This document shows positions 20,491-28,288 of a stretch of DNA of 64,000 nt, piece by piece. Under the pieces are notes generated by a model. The model was not told where the DNA came from and did not search any database. It was given only the letters and a program-made list of their open reading frames with translations. The translations under genes were made by a program, and so were the position numbers. Where the stretch lies: contig NZ_VWNC01000005.1 of assembly GCF_013387455.1 (NCBI RefSeq), forward strand, positions 141,442 through 205,441, in the 5' to 3' direction. This DNA comes from Mariprofundus sp. NF. GTDB taxonomy: Bacteria; Pseudomonadota; Zetaproteobacteria; Mariprofundales; Mariprofundaceae. Position 1 is the stretch's first letter; each line of letters begins with the position of its first letter.

Positions 20491-21543
20491 CTAAACGGCT
20501 CCACCACCAAAGAGTTTCTTGTTGGCGGCTTTTTCAAGCGCTGCCTGCTGGGTTATTTTTCTGCTTTTCACCAGCATCTGCAGATTGGAATCGAGCGTCT
20601 GCATGCCATCTCGCTGGCCTGTCTGCATCACTGAAACCATCTGGGGAATTTTGTTTTCGCGGATGAGATTGCGGATGGCCGGCGTGCCGATCATGATCTC
20701 ATGGGCTGCGACACGACCATTACCATCTGCTGTTTTAAGCAGTGTCTGTGAGATCACAGCGCGAATGGATTCAGAAAGCATGGAGCGCACCATCTCCTTC
20801 TCTGCAGCAGGGAAGACATCAATGATACGGTCGATGGTTTTAGGTGCTGATGAGGTGTGCAGGGTGCCGAACACCATGTGTCCGGTTTCAGCAGCGGTGA
20901 GGGCAAGGCGAATGGTCTCCAGATCACGAAGCTCACCAACCAGCACCACATCGGGATCTTCACGCAGGGCGCTGCGTAGTGCATTCTCAAAGGAGCGGGT
21001 ATGTGGGCCAAGCTCACGTTGTGAGATCAGTGAGTTTTTGGATTTGTGTACAAACTCAATCGGGTCTTCGATGGTGAGAATATGGCCGCGTTCACTCTCA
21101 TTGCGGTGATCAATCATCGCCGCAAGGGTGGTGGATTTACCTGAACCTGTGGGGCCGGTGACCAGGCAGATGCCGCGTGGGGTCATGGCGATCTCTTTGA
21201 AAACTTCAGGGCACTTCAGATTCTCAAGGGTCAGAACTTCACTGGGAATCACACGGAACACCGCACCCATGCCACGCCGCTGCTCAAATACATTAACACG
21301 GAAACGGGCGATATCACCGAGCGCAAATGAGAAGTCGAGCTCAAGATGCTCTTCAAAGGCCTTGCGTTGGGCATCACTCATGATGTCATAGACCATGGCC
21401 TGAACATCACGTTTATCAACCGGTGGCATTTTGATGCGTGTCATGTCGCCATGAATACGGATCATCGGTGGTTCGCCGGATGAGAGGTGCAGGTCCGAAG
21501 CGTTATTTTTTACAGTAAAGGCAAGTAGTTCCGATACTTCCAT
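20491..21543 (-). CDS. pilT: Type IV pilus retraction ATPase PilT
   Basis: A 350-residue motor ATPase that powers pilus retraction and twitching motility at the inner membrane. It has the PilT N-terminus NASDLHLSSGEPPMIRIHGDM, Walker A GPTGSGKSTTLAAMID, Walker B VVLVGELRDLETIRLALTAAETGH, the His box GTLHTSSAPKTIDRII, and the PilT-specific AIRNLIRE motif near the C-terminus. GGAGGG precedes ATG 21543. First gene of a leftward three-ATPase cluster. Confidence 0.95.
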   Translation of the reverse strand: MEVSELLAFTVKNNASDLHLSSGEPPMIRIHGDMTRIKMPPVDKRDVQAMVYDIMSDAQRKAFEEHLELDFSFALGDIARFRVNVFEQRRGMGAVFRVIPSEVLTLENLKCPEVFKEIAMTPRGICLVTGPTGSGKSTTLAAMIDHRNESERGHILTIEDPIEFVHKSKNSLISQRELGPHTRSFENALRSALREDPDVVLVGELRDLETIRLALTAAETGHMVFGTLHTSSAPKTIDRIIDVFPAAEKEMVRSMLSESIRAVISQTLLKTADGNGRVAAHEIMIGTPAIRNLIRENKIPQMVSVMQTGQRDGMQTLDSNLQMLVKSRKITQQAALEKAANKKLFGGGAV

Positions 21544-21773
21544 GATCCCTCCAAAGGTGCTTAAGCCGGCAGAACCGTTTAGCAGAGCATAAGAGTCTTC
21601 TCCTCTGCTAGCAAGTTCTGAAAGGCAAGATAAGGCTGTTTTTCAGATGAAAAACAGACGCAAGATTGTTGCCACTTTGAGGGTTTGATGATTGTTGTGG
21701 TGAAGGGAGAAGAGGGGGATGTAAGCGTTGTGTCAGTAATTGGATCAAAAATTGGATCAGAGAAGGGGGGGGT

Positions 21774-21813
21774 GGATGAACCTGATAAGCTGGTCTGCCT
21801 GTCAGGTTCATCC
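21774..21813. repeat. Perfect 12-bp inverted repeat
   Basis: GGATGAACCTGA and TCAGGTTCATCC flank a 16-nt spacer. The symmetry is perfect. It could be a transcript hairpin upstream of pilT or a protein-binding site; no T-run follows on either strand. Confidence 0.55.
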
Positions 21814-21980
21814 GGGGAGCTGGATTGTGGCTGGCGCTGAGAGATCAGGCCTTGCCAGTTTAATAAGGATGCTCTGAAAACTCAGAGTATCCGTGCAGGC
21901 TACGGATGGCCTGCCAAAATCATGCATGGTAAATGCTTGATTTTGTGAGCAAAGGAAAAACCACGCTTTTGCCTTTGCGT

Positions 21981-22012
21981 AGTGAAAGACTACATGGACG
22001 TAGTTTTTCACT
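21981..22012. repeat. 13-bp hairpin with ATGGAC loop
   Basis: AGTGAAAGACTAC / GTAGTTTTTCACT with one G-T wobble and loop ATGGAC. The loop and closing pairs (TACATGGACGTA) match the small hairpin at 10992-11011 in opposite orientation. It lies 22 bp beyond the stop of the 52-residue ORF, so on the minus strand it may mark the end of that transcript. Confidence 0.5.
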
Positions 22013-22033
22013 GTTTCGAAAGCGTGAGGAGGG

Positions 22034-22192
22034 TTACATGCTCTGACCAAGTAGTAGGAAGATAGTCAGGGCGGCCAGGCCGGTTGGCACCAGCAGGGCA
22101 ATTTTCACTGTGTCGCGATATTTTTCAGGAATGAAAGCCAGGGCTTCGTGTTTGTGGGTGTTGTGGTAGTGCATGTGCATCGCTGTAGGCAT
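22034..22192 (-). CDS. Small His-rich single-pass membrane protein (52 aa)
   Basis: An unannotated-looking short gene read leftward from ATG 22192 to TAA 22034. An AAGGAGA Shine-Dalgarno lies 6-7 nt before the ATG. The product starts MPTAMHMHYHNTHKHEA: five histidines in the first 15 residues. It continues with a short charged linker (EKYRDTVK) and one hydrophobic helix (about residues 31-48, ALLVPTGLAALTIFLLL), ending GQSM. I do not recognise a family. The strong RBS, a start-to-stop frame fitting a membrane protein, and a hairpin just after the stop support a real gene. The His cluster suggests metal binding; this is inference. Confidence 0.6.
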   Translation of the reverse strand: MPTAMHMHYHNTHKHEALAFIPEKYRDTVKIALLVPTGLAALTIFLLLGQSM

Positions 22193-22361
22193 ATCGGTCT
22201 CCTTGTTTCGCTAACTTAACAAGGCCAACTTTCTGCGTAGATGAGCGCTCTATCTGTGGGGCAGGTCACAAAGGAGACAAGGTGGGTGGGTTTGGTACAT
22301 AGGCTCGATTTGGTGTGAGAAAACGATGTTGTGTTTTTAGAAAAAGGTTGGAGTTAAGGCT

Positions 22362-22392
22362 AGATAGAAGCGCACAGCGCTTCTTCCTATCG
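22362..22392. repeat. Variable-stem hairpin element, copy 1
   Basis: The conserved ends AGATAG ... CTTCCTATCG enclose the inner stem AAGCGC / GCGCTT with loop ACA. The flanks are identical to those of copy 2, while the inner stem differs completely but stays paired. Confidence 0.6.
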
Positions 22393-22427
22393 TGCTCATA
22401 AAAGTATAAGGGATGTCTGTTAATGCG

Positions 22428-22459
22428 AGATAGCAATGATGAATCATTGCTTCCTATCG
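22428..22459. repeat. Variable-stem hairpin element, copy 2
   Basis: The same ends AGATAG ... CTTCCTATCG with inner stem CAATGAT / ATCATTG and loop GA. It lies 66 bp from copy 1 in the same orientation. GATAG and CTATC of the ends also pair, with an unpaired CTTC on one side. Confidence 0.6.
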
Positions 22460-22505
22460 CGGAATTCAAACATTATTAATCTTCATTTTTTATTTTCACT
22501 AGCGC

Positions 22506-22536
22506 GCAACTTTTGAATTATTAATTCTAAAGTTGC
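22506..22536 (-). terminator. Hairpin just downstream of tRNA-Leu
   Basis: GCAACTTTTGAATT / AATTCTAAAGTTGC pair with a single mismatch around a 3-nt loop, starting 4 nt after the tRNA CCA end on the minus strand. No T-run follows, so it may be a processing or 3'-end structure rather than a classic terminator. Confidence 0.5.
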
Positions 22537-22540
22537 TTGC

Positions 22541-22627
22541 TGGTACCTGAGGCCGGAGTCGAACCGGCACGCCTGTGAAGGCACGGGATTTTGAATCCCG
22601 GGTGTCTACCAATTCCACCACTCAGGC
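22541..22627 (-). tRNA. tRNA-Leu (anticodon CAA)
   Basis: An 87-nt class II tRNA on the minus strand. The acceptor arm GCCTGAG / CTCAGGT has a G-T first pair, as in some enterobacterial tRNA-Leu. The D-arm has GGTAGACAC, the anticodon stem CGGGA/TCCCG encloses TTCAAAA (anticodon CAA), a long variable arm (GCCTTCACAGGC region) follows, and the T-arm is GCCGGTTCGACTCCGGC. The CCA end is encoded. Confidence 0.96.
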
Positions 22628-22776
22628 ATTGCAATTGTGAACTTGTCGGAGACGGCGCGAAGCATTGTCATCTCTTATGAAAGTGTCAAGCTGCAGAGCA
22701 GGGGTTTGCTCGCAGCTTGCAATCCTTTTTAAACCCGCAAGGATAATGCGGATACATCTGGATCGGGGGAGTAGGC

Positions 22777-24024
22777 ATGGGTGGAGTCCAACAGTTTGAC
22801 ATTGTCATTGTCGGTGGTGGTGCTGTCGGTGCTACCTTGGCACTACAGCTTGATCAGTTGAATTACCGTGTTGCTATCATCGAACGCTTCAAACCAGCCT
22901 TTAGCTCTTCAAACCCGGAACGGGTGATCGCCCTGAACTATGGTTCCAGATCTCATCTGGACGCTCTGGGCATCTGGCCGGGTGTAGCTGAACTGGGCGT
23001 TGGCAATATCAGGCATATTGTTGTCACTGAACCGGGTAACCGTGGTCGGGTTGATCTTGATGCTGCTGACGGTTCTTCTTTTGCACCGGCTATGCAGGAA
23101 CTCGGTTATGTCGTGGAGATGGGGCTGTTACTCAAGCCGATCTATGAACTTCTGGAAAATTCATCAGTCGAGCTGTTTTGTGGAGCCACACTCAACGCCT
23201 ATACCATCAATCAGAATGATGTTGATATTACGCTGCGTATGGGTGACCAACAAACTGAAGACCAACAAACCGTGTTAAAGGCATCGCTGCTGGTGGCTGC
23301 TGATGGCACCCATAGCCAGATTCGTCAGATGGCAGGCATTGGCCTGAACGGCTGGGATTATAATCGCTTTGGCCTGGTTGCATCGGTAACGTGTGAGCAT
23401 GGGCATAACGACACGGCCCATGAATGTTTTAGAAAATCCGGCCCGCTGGCGTTTTTACCGTTGGCAGACGGACGTTATTCCATTGTCTGGGCTGCGGCTC
23501 CGGCAGAGGCATCGCAACTTCTTGCCATGAGTGATGAAGCATTTATCTCGGCACTTCAGCGTGCAGCAGGCCAAACGACCATGGATCGTATCGGCGCGAT
23601 AACAGCTACCTCACCACGTGCTACTTATCCTCTGGAGCTCTCCATCGCCAAACAGTTTGTCAATCCGCGTTTGGCACTGGTAGGCAATGCGGCCCACACC
23701 ATTCATCCGGTAGCAGGGCAGGGTATGAATCTCGGTTTCAGGGATGTTGAGGATCTGGTGACTATGCTGGATGGTGAACTGGCCCATAGTGATCCGGGCC
23801 AGCCAATTATTCTGCAGGGGTATGCCGAGAAACGGCGTGCGGATGTGCTGGCTGTTGCAGGGTTTACAGAATCGATGTCACACATTTTTGGTAGTGAAGT
23901 TCCAGGTGCAAAATGGTTGCGTGGTTTGGGGCTGGAGAAACTTCCGGCAGCGCCTAGCCTCTCCTCGCTGCTGCTCAGACAGGCATCAGGCATAGGGCAG
24001 ATGCAGTTACCGGGAGATAGATAA
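22777..24024 (+). CDS. UbiH/UbiF/Coq6-family FAD monooxygenase (first copy)
   Basis: A 415-residue flavoprotein hydroxylase. The FAD-binding GxGxxG is IVIVGGGAVGATLA (residues about 9-20), a middle VAADGTHSQIRQMAGI block matches the DG motif, and the second FAD motif is VGNAAHTIHPVAGQGMNLGFRD, with GN where most members have GD. Family members hydroxylate the ubiquinone ring precursor at C1, C5 or C6. A second paralogue begins within its stop codon (TAATG), as in the visC-ubiH arrangement. Which ring position it acts on cannot be told from sequence. Confidence 0.88.
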   Translation: MGGVQQFDIVIVGGGAVGATLALQLDQLNYRVAIIERFKPAFSSSNPERVIALNYGSRSHLDALGIWPGVAELGVGNIRHIVVTEPGNRGRVDLDAADGSSFAPAMQELGYVVEMGLLLKPIYELLENSSVELFCGATLNAYTINQNDVDITLRMGDQQTEDQQTVLKASLLVAADGTHSQIRQMAGIGLNGWDYNRFGLVASVTCEHGHNDTAHECFRKSGPLAFLPLADGRYSIVWAAAPAEASQLLAMSDEAFISALQRAAGQTTMDRIGAITATSPRATYPLELSIAKQFVNPRLALVGNAAHTIHPVAGQGMNLGFRDVEDLVTMLDGELAHSDPGQPIILQGYAEKRRADVLAVAGFTESMSHIFGSEVPGAKWLRGLGLEKLPAAPSLSSLLLRQASGIGQMQLPGDR

Positions 24025-25238
24025 TGTCATCATCAATTCATGCCGATCACGCTGATCTGATTATTGTTGGTGGTGGTATGGTGGGGCTTGGCCTTGCCTG
24101 TGCACTGCGTCATTCCGGGCTGCATATTATCATTGTTGAACGCGGTGAGCCGCCGGTTTTCAAATCACTGGATCGCGACTGCCGTGTCTCTGCCATTGTC
24201 ATGGGCAATGTGAAAATTCTGCAGGGTTTGGGTGTTTGGGATTATCTCAAAAAAGATGCAGGGCCGATGCGCAGTATGCGTATCTGGGATAACCAGGAGC
24301 AGGGCGGTATCCGCTTTGAAGGCAGCGAAATTGGTGAAGAGGTGCTCGGTTATCTGATTGAGAACTCGGCCACGCAACGGGCGATGCATAAAGCGCTGCT
24401 GGAGAGCGATCATGTTGAGTTCTGTTCTCCGGCTGAGATAGCCAATATTGAATGGCTGGAAGAACATGTCGAAGTTAAACTGGCCGATGGCCGGCTGTTG
24501 ACCACGCCGTTGGTTGTCGGTGCTGATGGCGGGCGTTCATGGGTGCGTCAGCAGGCTGGGATCGGTGTCTGGGAACGTGATTACAAACAGAAGGGTATTG
24601 TCGCTACAGTGCGTCCTGAACGCGGTCACAACGGCATTGCCTATCAGCGTTTTCTGCCCACTGGGCCACTGGCGATGCTGCCGATGACCGACGGTCTCTG
24701 CTCGATTGTCTGGAGCGCTGAGCTCTCTGAAGCGGATCGGCTGATGGCTATGGATGAGACCGCATTCCTTGATGCACTCAATCTCACATTCGGTCCGGTT
24801 TTGGGTCGCATCACTGAAGTGGGTGAGCGGGCAGCATTTCCGCTGATTGGCCGACTGGCCAAACACTTTGTGCGTGAGCGTGTGGCACTGGTTGGCGATG
24901 CGGCACACTGTATTCATCCACTGGCTGGTCTTGGTGTGAATCTGGGTCTGCGTGATGCGATGGTGTTGGCGCAGGAGATCTCCGATGCCAAACGCTTTGA
25001 TGAGGATTGGGGAGAGATGGATGTGTTGGAGCGTTACATGAAGCAGCGCATGCCTGATGTGCTCTCGGTGATGGGGTCGATGGAAGGCTTACATCAGATT
25101 TTTACCGGCACCATTCCCGGGCTGAAAGAGGTGCGGGGACTGGGTATGCGCCTGATGGGTAATTCCGGAGCAATTAAACAGCTTTTGATGCGCAACTCGA
25201 CAGGGCTGTCGCTGCCTGTTCCTAAACAGATCAGTTAG
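24024..25238 (+). CDS. UbiH/UbiF/Coq6-family FAD monooxygenase (second copy)
   Basis: A 404-residue paralogue of the preceding gene, translationally coupled to it by a 1-nt overlap. FAD motifs: LIIVGGGMVGLGLACALR at the N-terminus, VVGADGGRSWVRQQAGIG in the middle, and LVGDAAHCIHPLAGLGVNLGLRD at about residues 289-310. It is expected to carry out another hydroxylation in aerobic ubiquinone synthesis. Two adjacent hydroxylases suggest that each has its own position specificity. The gene ends next to a long palindrome. Confidence 0.9.
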   Translation: MSSSIHADHADLIIVGGGMVGLGLACALRHSGLHIIIVERGEPPVFKSLDRDCRVSAIVMGNVKILQGLGVWDYLKKDAGPMRSMRIWDNQEQGGIRFEGSEIGEEVLGYLIENSATQRAMHKALLESDHVEFCSPAEIANIEWLEEHVEVKLADGRLLTTPLVVGADGGRSWVRQQAGIGVWERDYKQKGIVATVRPERGHNGIAYQRFLPTGPLAMLPMTDGLCSIVWSAELSEADRLMAMDETAFLDALNLTFGPVLGRITEVGERAAFPLIGRLAKHFVRERVALVGDAAHCIHPLAGLGVNLGLRDAMVLAQEISDAKRFDEDWGEMDVLERYMKQRMPDVLSVMGSMEGLHQIFTGTIPGLKEVRGLGMRLMGNSGAIKQLLMRNSTGLSLPVPKQIS

Positions 25239-25243
25239 GTGCC

Positions 25244-25343
25244 GGAGTGTCTCAGTTTGCGCGCTGCGGTGTTGTTTTTCGCTTATGTGCTTGTAGCACA
25301 CTGCGCTCAAAACGTCTTGCATCGCATCAAACTGAACCACTCC
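25244..25343. repeat. 100-nt imperfect palindrome
   Basis: Symmetric about 25293.5. Outer arms GGAGTG / CACTCC, then TCAGTTTG / CAAACTGA, a partly matched middle, and the apex TGTGCT-TGT-AGCACA. A further CAGTTA (25232) / TAACTG (25359) pair flanks it slightly off centre. It could be a folded transcript end for the ubi genes or a non-autonomous mobile repeat. No protein gene lies inside. Confidence 0.7.
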
Positions 25344-25373
25344 AATAGCTTTTCGGATTAACTGAGTTTTAAC

Positions 25374-26105
25374 ATGGATGAGCTGCAAAGCTGGCAATAT
25401 GTTGCTACGGCACTGATATTTGTCTGGACCGGATTTGTGCGCTCCGGCCTCGGCTTTGGCGGTGCAGCCCTTGGTCTGCCACTGCTTCTTCTGGTGGTTG
25501 ATGATGCGCTTATCTGGCTGCCGTTGATCGGTGTGCACCTGCTCTTCTTCTCATCCATTACCCTTAGCTCCCGTTTCAATCATGTGAACTGGCACTATCT
25601 GAAAAAAGCCTTTGCCATCATGATTATACCGATGCTGATCGGGGTGTTCGGGCTGCTGACACTGCCTTCGAAGTGGGTGGTGGTGTTTGTCTATCTCACT
25701 ACACTTTTTTATGCCTTATGTTATCTCTTTAAATTTGAGATCAGCAGTCATAAACCCTGGGTGGATTTCTCACTGCTGATCAGTGGCGCTTATGCTGCAG
25801 GTGTCTCACTGATCGGTGCCCCATTGATTGTGGCGGTATTCACCCAGCATGTGGCTAAGGATCAGCTGCGTAATACGCTGTTTGTGCTCTGGTTTATGCT
25901 GGTGGTGATTAAACTCTCCGTGCTGCTCTGGGCAGATGTCGACTTCTGGTGGTTACACCATCTCTGGCTGCTGCCGTGCGCAGCTATTGGCCATGTCATC
26001 GGCCTGAAAATGCACGACCACCTGATGGCTGGAGATGCCGCCACCTTCAAGCAGGCCATTGGCGGAGCTTTGGTTCTGATCTGTATCGTCGGATTGTTGC
26101 GTTAA
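25374..26105 (+). CDS. TSUP (TauE/SafE) family anion exporter
   Basis: A 243-residue integral membrane protein with about eight hydrophobic helices in two repeats. Each repeat carries the TSUP-type signature, seen as GFVRSGLGFGGAALGLPLL (residues about 20-38) and AGVSLIGAPLIV. TSUP proteins move sulfite, sulfoacetate or other organosulfur/sulfur anions. The substrate is not readable here. It is followed after 77 bp by a SemiSWEET gene. The RBS is weak. Confidence 0.82.
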   Translation: MDELQSWQYVATALIFVWTGFVRSGLGFGGAALGLPLLLLVVDDALIWLPLIGVHLLFFSSITLSSRFNHVNWHYLKKAFAIMIIPMLIGVFGLLTLPSKWVVVFVYLTTLFYALCYLFKFEISSHKPWVDFSLLISGAYAAGVSLIGAPLIVAVFTQHVAKDQLRNTLFVLWFMLVVIKLSVLLWADVDFWWLHHLWLLPCAAIGHVIGLKMHDHLMAGDAATFKQAIGGALVLICIVGLLR

Positions 26106-26182
26106 TTTGAGATTCACAGAAGGGTGCGCGCTTCTCATCAATAGTGATGAAGCTGACGTGTTAAAGATAGAAGAGGTAGTAA

Positions 26183-26455
26183 GTGGATATTGATCTGTGG
26201 CAAATGATGGGCTCACTGGCAGCACTGGCTTTTACCCTCGGTTTTGTGGATCAGCTTCGCATCACCTATAAAACGCGTGATGTGGATGGACTCTCCCGAC
26301 TGCAGTGGATGGTGTTTGCTGCCGCATCGGCCACTTTCACCGCATACTACTCGCATCTGGATCAATGGCTGATGGTGGCTGTATCGGTTTTCGGTACAAC
26401 GTGTTGCCTGCTGATACTGGTGATGATTTTCAAATATCATCGGGTAGATGGCTAG
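26183..26455 (+). CDS. SemiSWEET-type small PQ-loop transporter
   Basis: A 90-residue, three-helix protein starting at GTG 26183 with AGAGGTAG upstream. Length and layout (MGSLAALAFTLGFVDQLRI, TYKTRDVDGLSRLQW, then two hydrophobic helices) match SemiSWEET half-transporters, which dimerise to carry sugars. The usual PQ pair is replaced by VDQ. The substrate is unknown. It is 9 nt from the following parvulin-like gene, so the two are likely co-transcribed. Confidence 0.78.
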   Translation: MDIDLWQMMGSLAALAFTLGFVDQLRITYKTRDVDGLSRLQWMVFAAASATFTAYYSHLDQWLMVAVSVFGTTCCLLILVMIFKYHRVDG

Positions 26456-26464
26456 GGGACGTGC

Positions 26465-26743
26465 ATGAAAAGTGCAATGGCGAAACATATTCTGGTCAAA
26501 ACAAAGGATGAAGCTGAAAAGCTGAAACAGCGGCTGGCCAGGGGTGAAGATTTCGGCAAGCTGGCACGAAAGTATTCCACCTGCCCGTCAAAGAAGAGGG
26601 ATGGTGATCTCGGTGAGATCTATCCGGGGCAGCTGGTTAAAACGATAGAGAGTGTCATCTTCAAACAGGCTCTGCTGAAAGTGCACGGACCGATCAAAAC
26701 AAAGTTCGGCTATCATCTGGTGGTTGTCTATTTCAGAAATTAG
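26465..26743 (+). CDS. Parvulin-type peptidyl-prolyl isomerase (PpiC-like)
   Basis: A 92-residue single-domain rotamase. The parvulin pattern is clear: AKHILVKTKDEAEKLKQRL, GEDFGKLARKYSTCPSKKRDGDLG, and the C-terminal GPIKTKFGYHLVVV with the conserved histidine. There is no signal peptide, so it is cytoplasmic, like PpiC/Par10. It follows the SemiSWEET gene by 9 nt. Confidence 0.9.
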   Translation: MKSAMAKHILVKTKDEAEKLKQRLARGEDFGKLARKYSTCPSKKRDGDLGEIYPGQLVKTIESVIFKQALLKVHGPIKTKFGYHLVVVYFRN

Positions 26744-26824
26744 CGTTAACAGCATCTGACTTATAATTAACCGTTCATAATGTGGGGTGGACGAATGATC
26801 GACTCTGTTTCATGATATTGGGTT

Positions 26825-28288
26825 ATGGACGGGGAGAAAAAAGATAACTTAATAGAGCGGCTGGCTGGTTTTTTGCCTGCAACTTCTATTCTTGCCAGCC
26901 GTGAAGAGCTCGGCCCTTATGAGTGTGACGGGCTCTCTGTCTATCGCCAACTGCCTGCACTGGTTGTACTGCCAGAGACGGTTGAACAGGTCGCTGCAAC
27001 ACTCAAGCTCTGCCATGCAGAAAAGGTCGAAGTGGTGGCCCGGGGTGCAGGCACAGGTTTATCAGGTGGTGCCATGCCACTTGCCGATGCAGTGGTGCTT
27101 TCGCTGGCCAAATTCAATCAGATTCTCTCGATTAATTCGGATAACCGGACCGCTGTCGTACAGCCCGGTGTGCGTAACCTGGCAATCTCGCAGGCGGTTG
27201 ATCATCTCGGTTTCTACTACGCTCCTGATCCAAGTTCCCAGATTGCATGTACCATTGGTGGTAATGTAGCCGAGAACTCTGGCGGGGTGCACTGCCTTAA
27301 ATATGGGCTGACTGTACATAATGTGCAGGGGCTGAAGATGCTTAGCATGGAAGGTGAACTGATCGAACTTGGCGGCGCAGCACTCGATACACCGGGTTAT
27401 GATTTTCTCGCCCTGATGCACGGCTCGGAAGGGCTGCTCGGGGTGATTGTTGAGGTGACTGTAAAATTGTTACCCAAGCCTGAAGTTGCACAGGTGGTGA
27501 TGGCCGCCTTTGACGATATCGAAAAGGCTGGGCAGGGCGTTGCCGATATCATTGCGGCTGGCATCGTGCCGGCAGGACTGGAGATGATGGATCGCCTTGC
27601 GATTTCGGCGGCTGAGGCCTTTGCCCATGCAGGTTATCCCACCGATGCTGAAGCGATCCTGCTCTGTGAACTTGATGGCACACTTGAGGGGGTGGGCGAT
27701 CATATTGCTGCTGTGCAGCAGGTTTTGCGTGAAGCTGGAGCCACAGCGATGAAAACCAGCGCCAATGAGGCGGAACGGCTGCAGTTATGGGCAGGGCGCA
27801 AGGCGGCGTTCCCGGCGGTGGGAAGACTTGCTCCTGACTACTACTGTATGGACGGCACCATTCCTAAATCGGCACTGGCGAATGTGTTGCGCCGCATCGC
27901 CGAGTGGTCTGAGGAGTACAATTTGCCGGTTGCCAACGTATTCCATGCAGGTGACGGCAATATGCATCCGTTAATCCTCTATGATGCCAACAAGCCGGGA
28001 GAGCTTGAGCGCACTGAAGAGTTTGGTGCAAAGATTCTGGAACTCTGCGTGGTCTCGGGCGGCAGCATCACCGGTGAACACGGTGTAGGCATGGAGAAGC
28101 TTGATTCGATGTGCGTGCAGTTTGGTGCGCTGGAGCTTGCCCAGTTCTTTGCTGTCAAAGATGCCTTCGATCCCGATCGTCTGCTTAATCCCGGTAAGGC
28201 GGTACCAACACTGCATCGCTGCGCCGAACTTGGCCGCATGCATGTCCACAACGGAGAGCTACCGCATCCGGAGCTGGAGCGTTTCTGA
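26825..28288 (+). CDS. glcD: Glycolate oxidase subunit GlcD
   Basis: The 487-residue FAD subunit of glycolate dehydrogenase, which oxidises glycolate to glyoxylate. The FAD-binding-4 domain contains VVARGAGTGLSGGAMP and IGGNVAENSGG; the C-terminal FAD-oxidase domain has NVFHAGDGNMHPL and GEHGVGMEK. A TATAAT box lies at 26762-26767, in front of the ATG at 26825, although no good -35 was seen. The stop overlaps the glcE start by one base (TGATG). First gene of the glcDEF-aminotransferase run. Confidence 0.94.
   Translation: MDGEKKDNLIERLAGFLPATSILASREELGPYECDGLSVYRQLPALVVLPETVEQVAATLKLCHAEKVEVVARGAGTGLSGGAMPLADAVVLSLAKFNQILSINSDNRTAVVQPGVRNLAISQAVDHLGFYYAPDPSSQIACTIGGNVAENSGGVHCLKYGLTVHNVQGLKMLSMEGELIELGGAALDTPGYDFLALMHGSEGLLGVIVEVTVKLLPKPEVAQVVMAAFDDIEKAGQGVADIIAAGIVPAGLEMMDRLAISAAEAFAHAGYPTDAEAILLCELDGTLEGVGDHIAAVQQVLREAGATAMKTSANEAERLQLWAGRKAAFPAVGRLAPDYYCMDGTIPKSALANVLRRIAEWSEEYNLPVANVFHAGDGNMHPLILYDANKPGELERTEEFGAKILELCVVSGGSITGEHGVGMEKLDSMCVQFGALELAQFFAVKDAFDPDRLLNPGKAVPTLHRCAELGRMHVHNGELPHPELERF

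Larger units (their letters stand above)
21544..22033. other. Gene-poor region with several inverted repeats
   Basis: 490 bp with no convincing gene. It holds an 8-bp hairpin (CTGTTTTT/AAAAACAG, 21636-21657), two copies of ATTGGATCA around 21740-21760, a perfect 12-bp inverted repeat at 21774-21813, and a 13-bp hairpin at 21981-22012. The pilT promoter should lie in its left part. Short frames here look random. Confidence 0.6.
22193..22540. other. Intergenic region with tandem hairpins beside tRNA-Leu
   Basis: 348 bp without a credible protein gene. It contains the two related hairpins at 22362-22392 and 22428-22459 and a tRNA-proximal hairpin at 22506-22536. Confidence 0.6.

Noticed and set aside
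25232..25364. Possible integron attC site
   Set aside because: The long palindrome lacks the required RYYYAAC and GTTRRRY core sites, and no integron integrase or cassette array is present.
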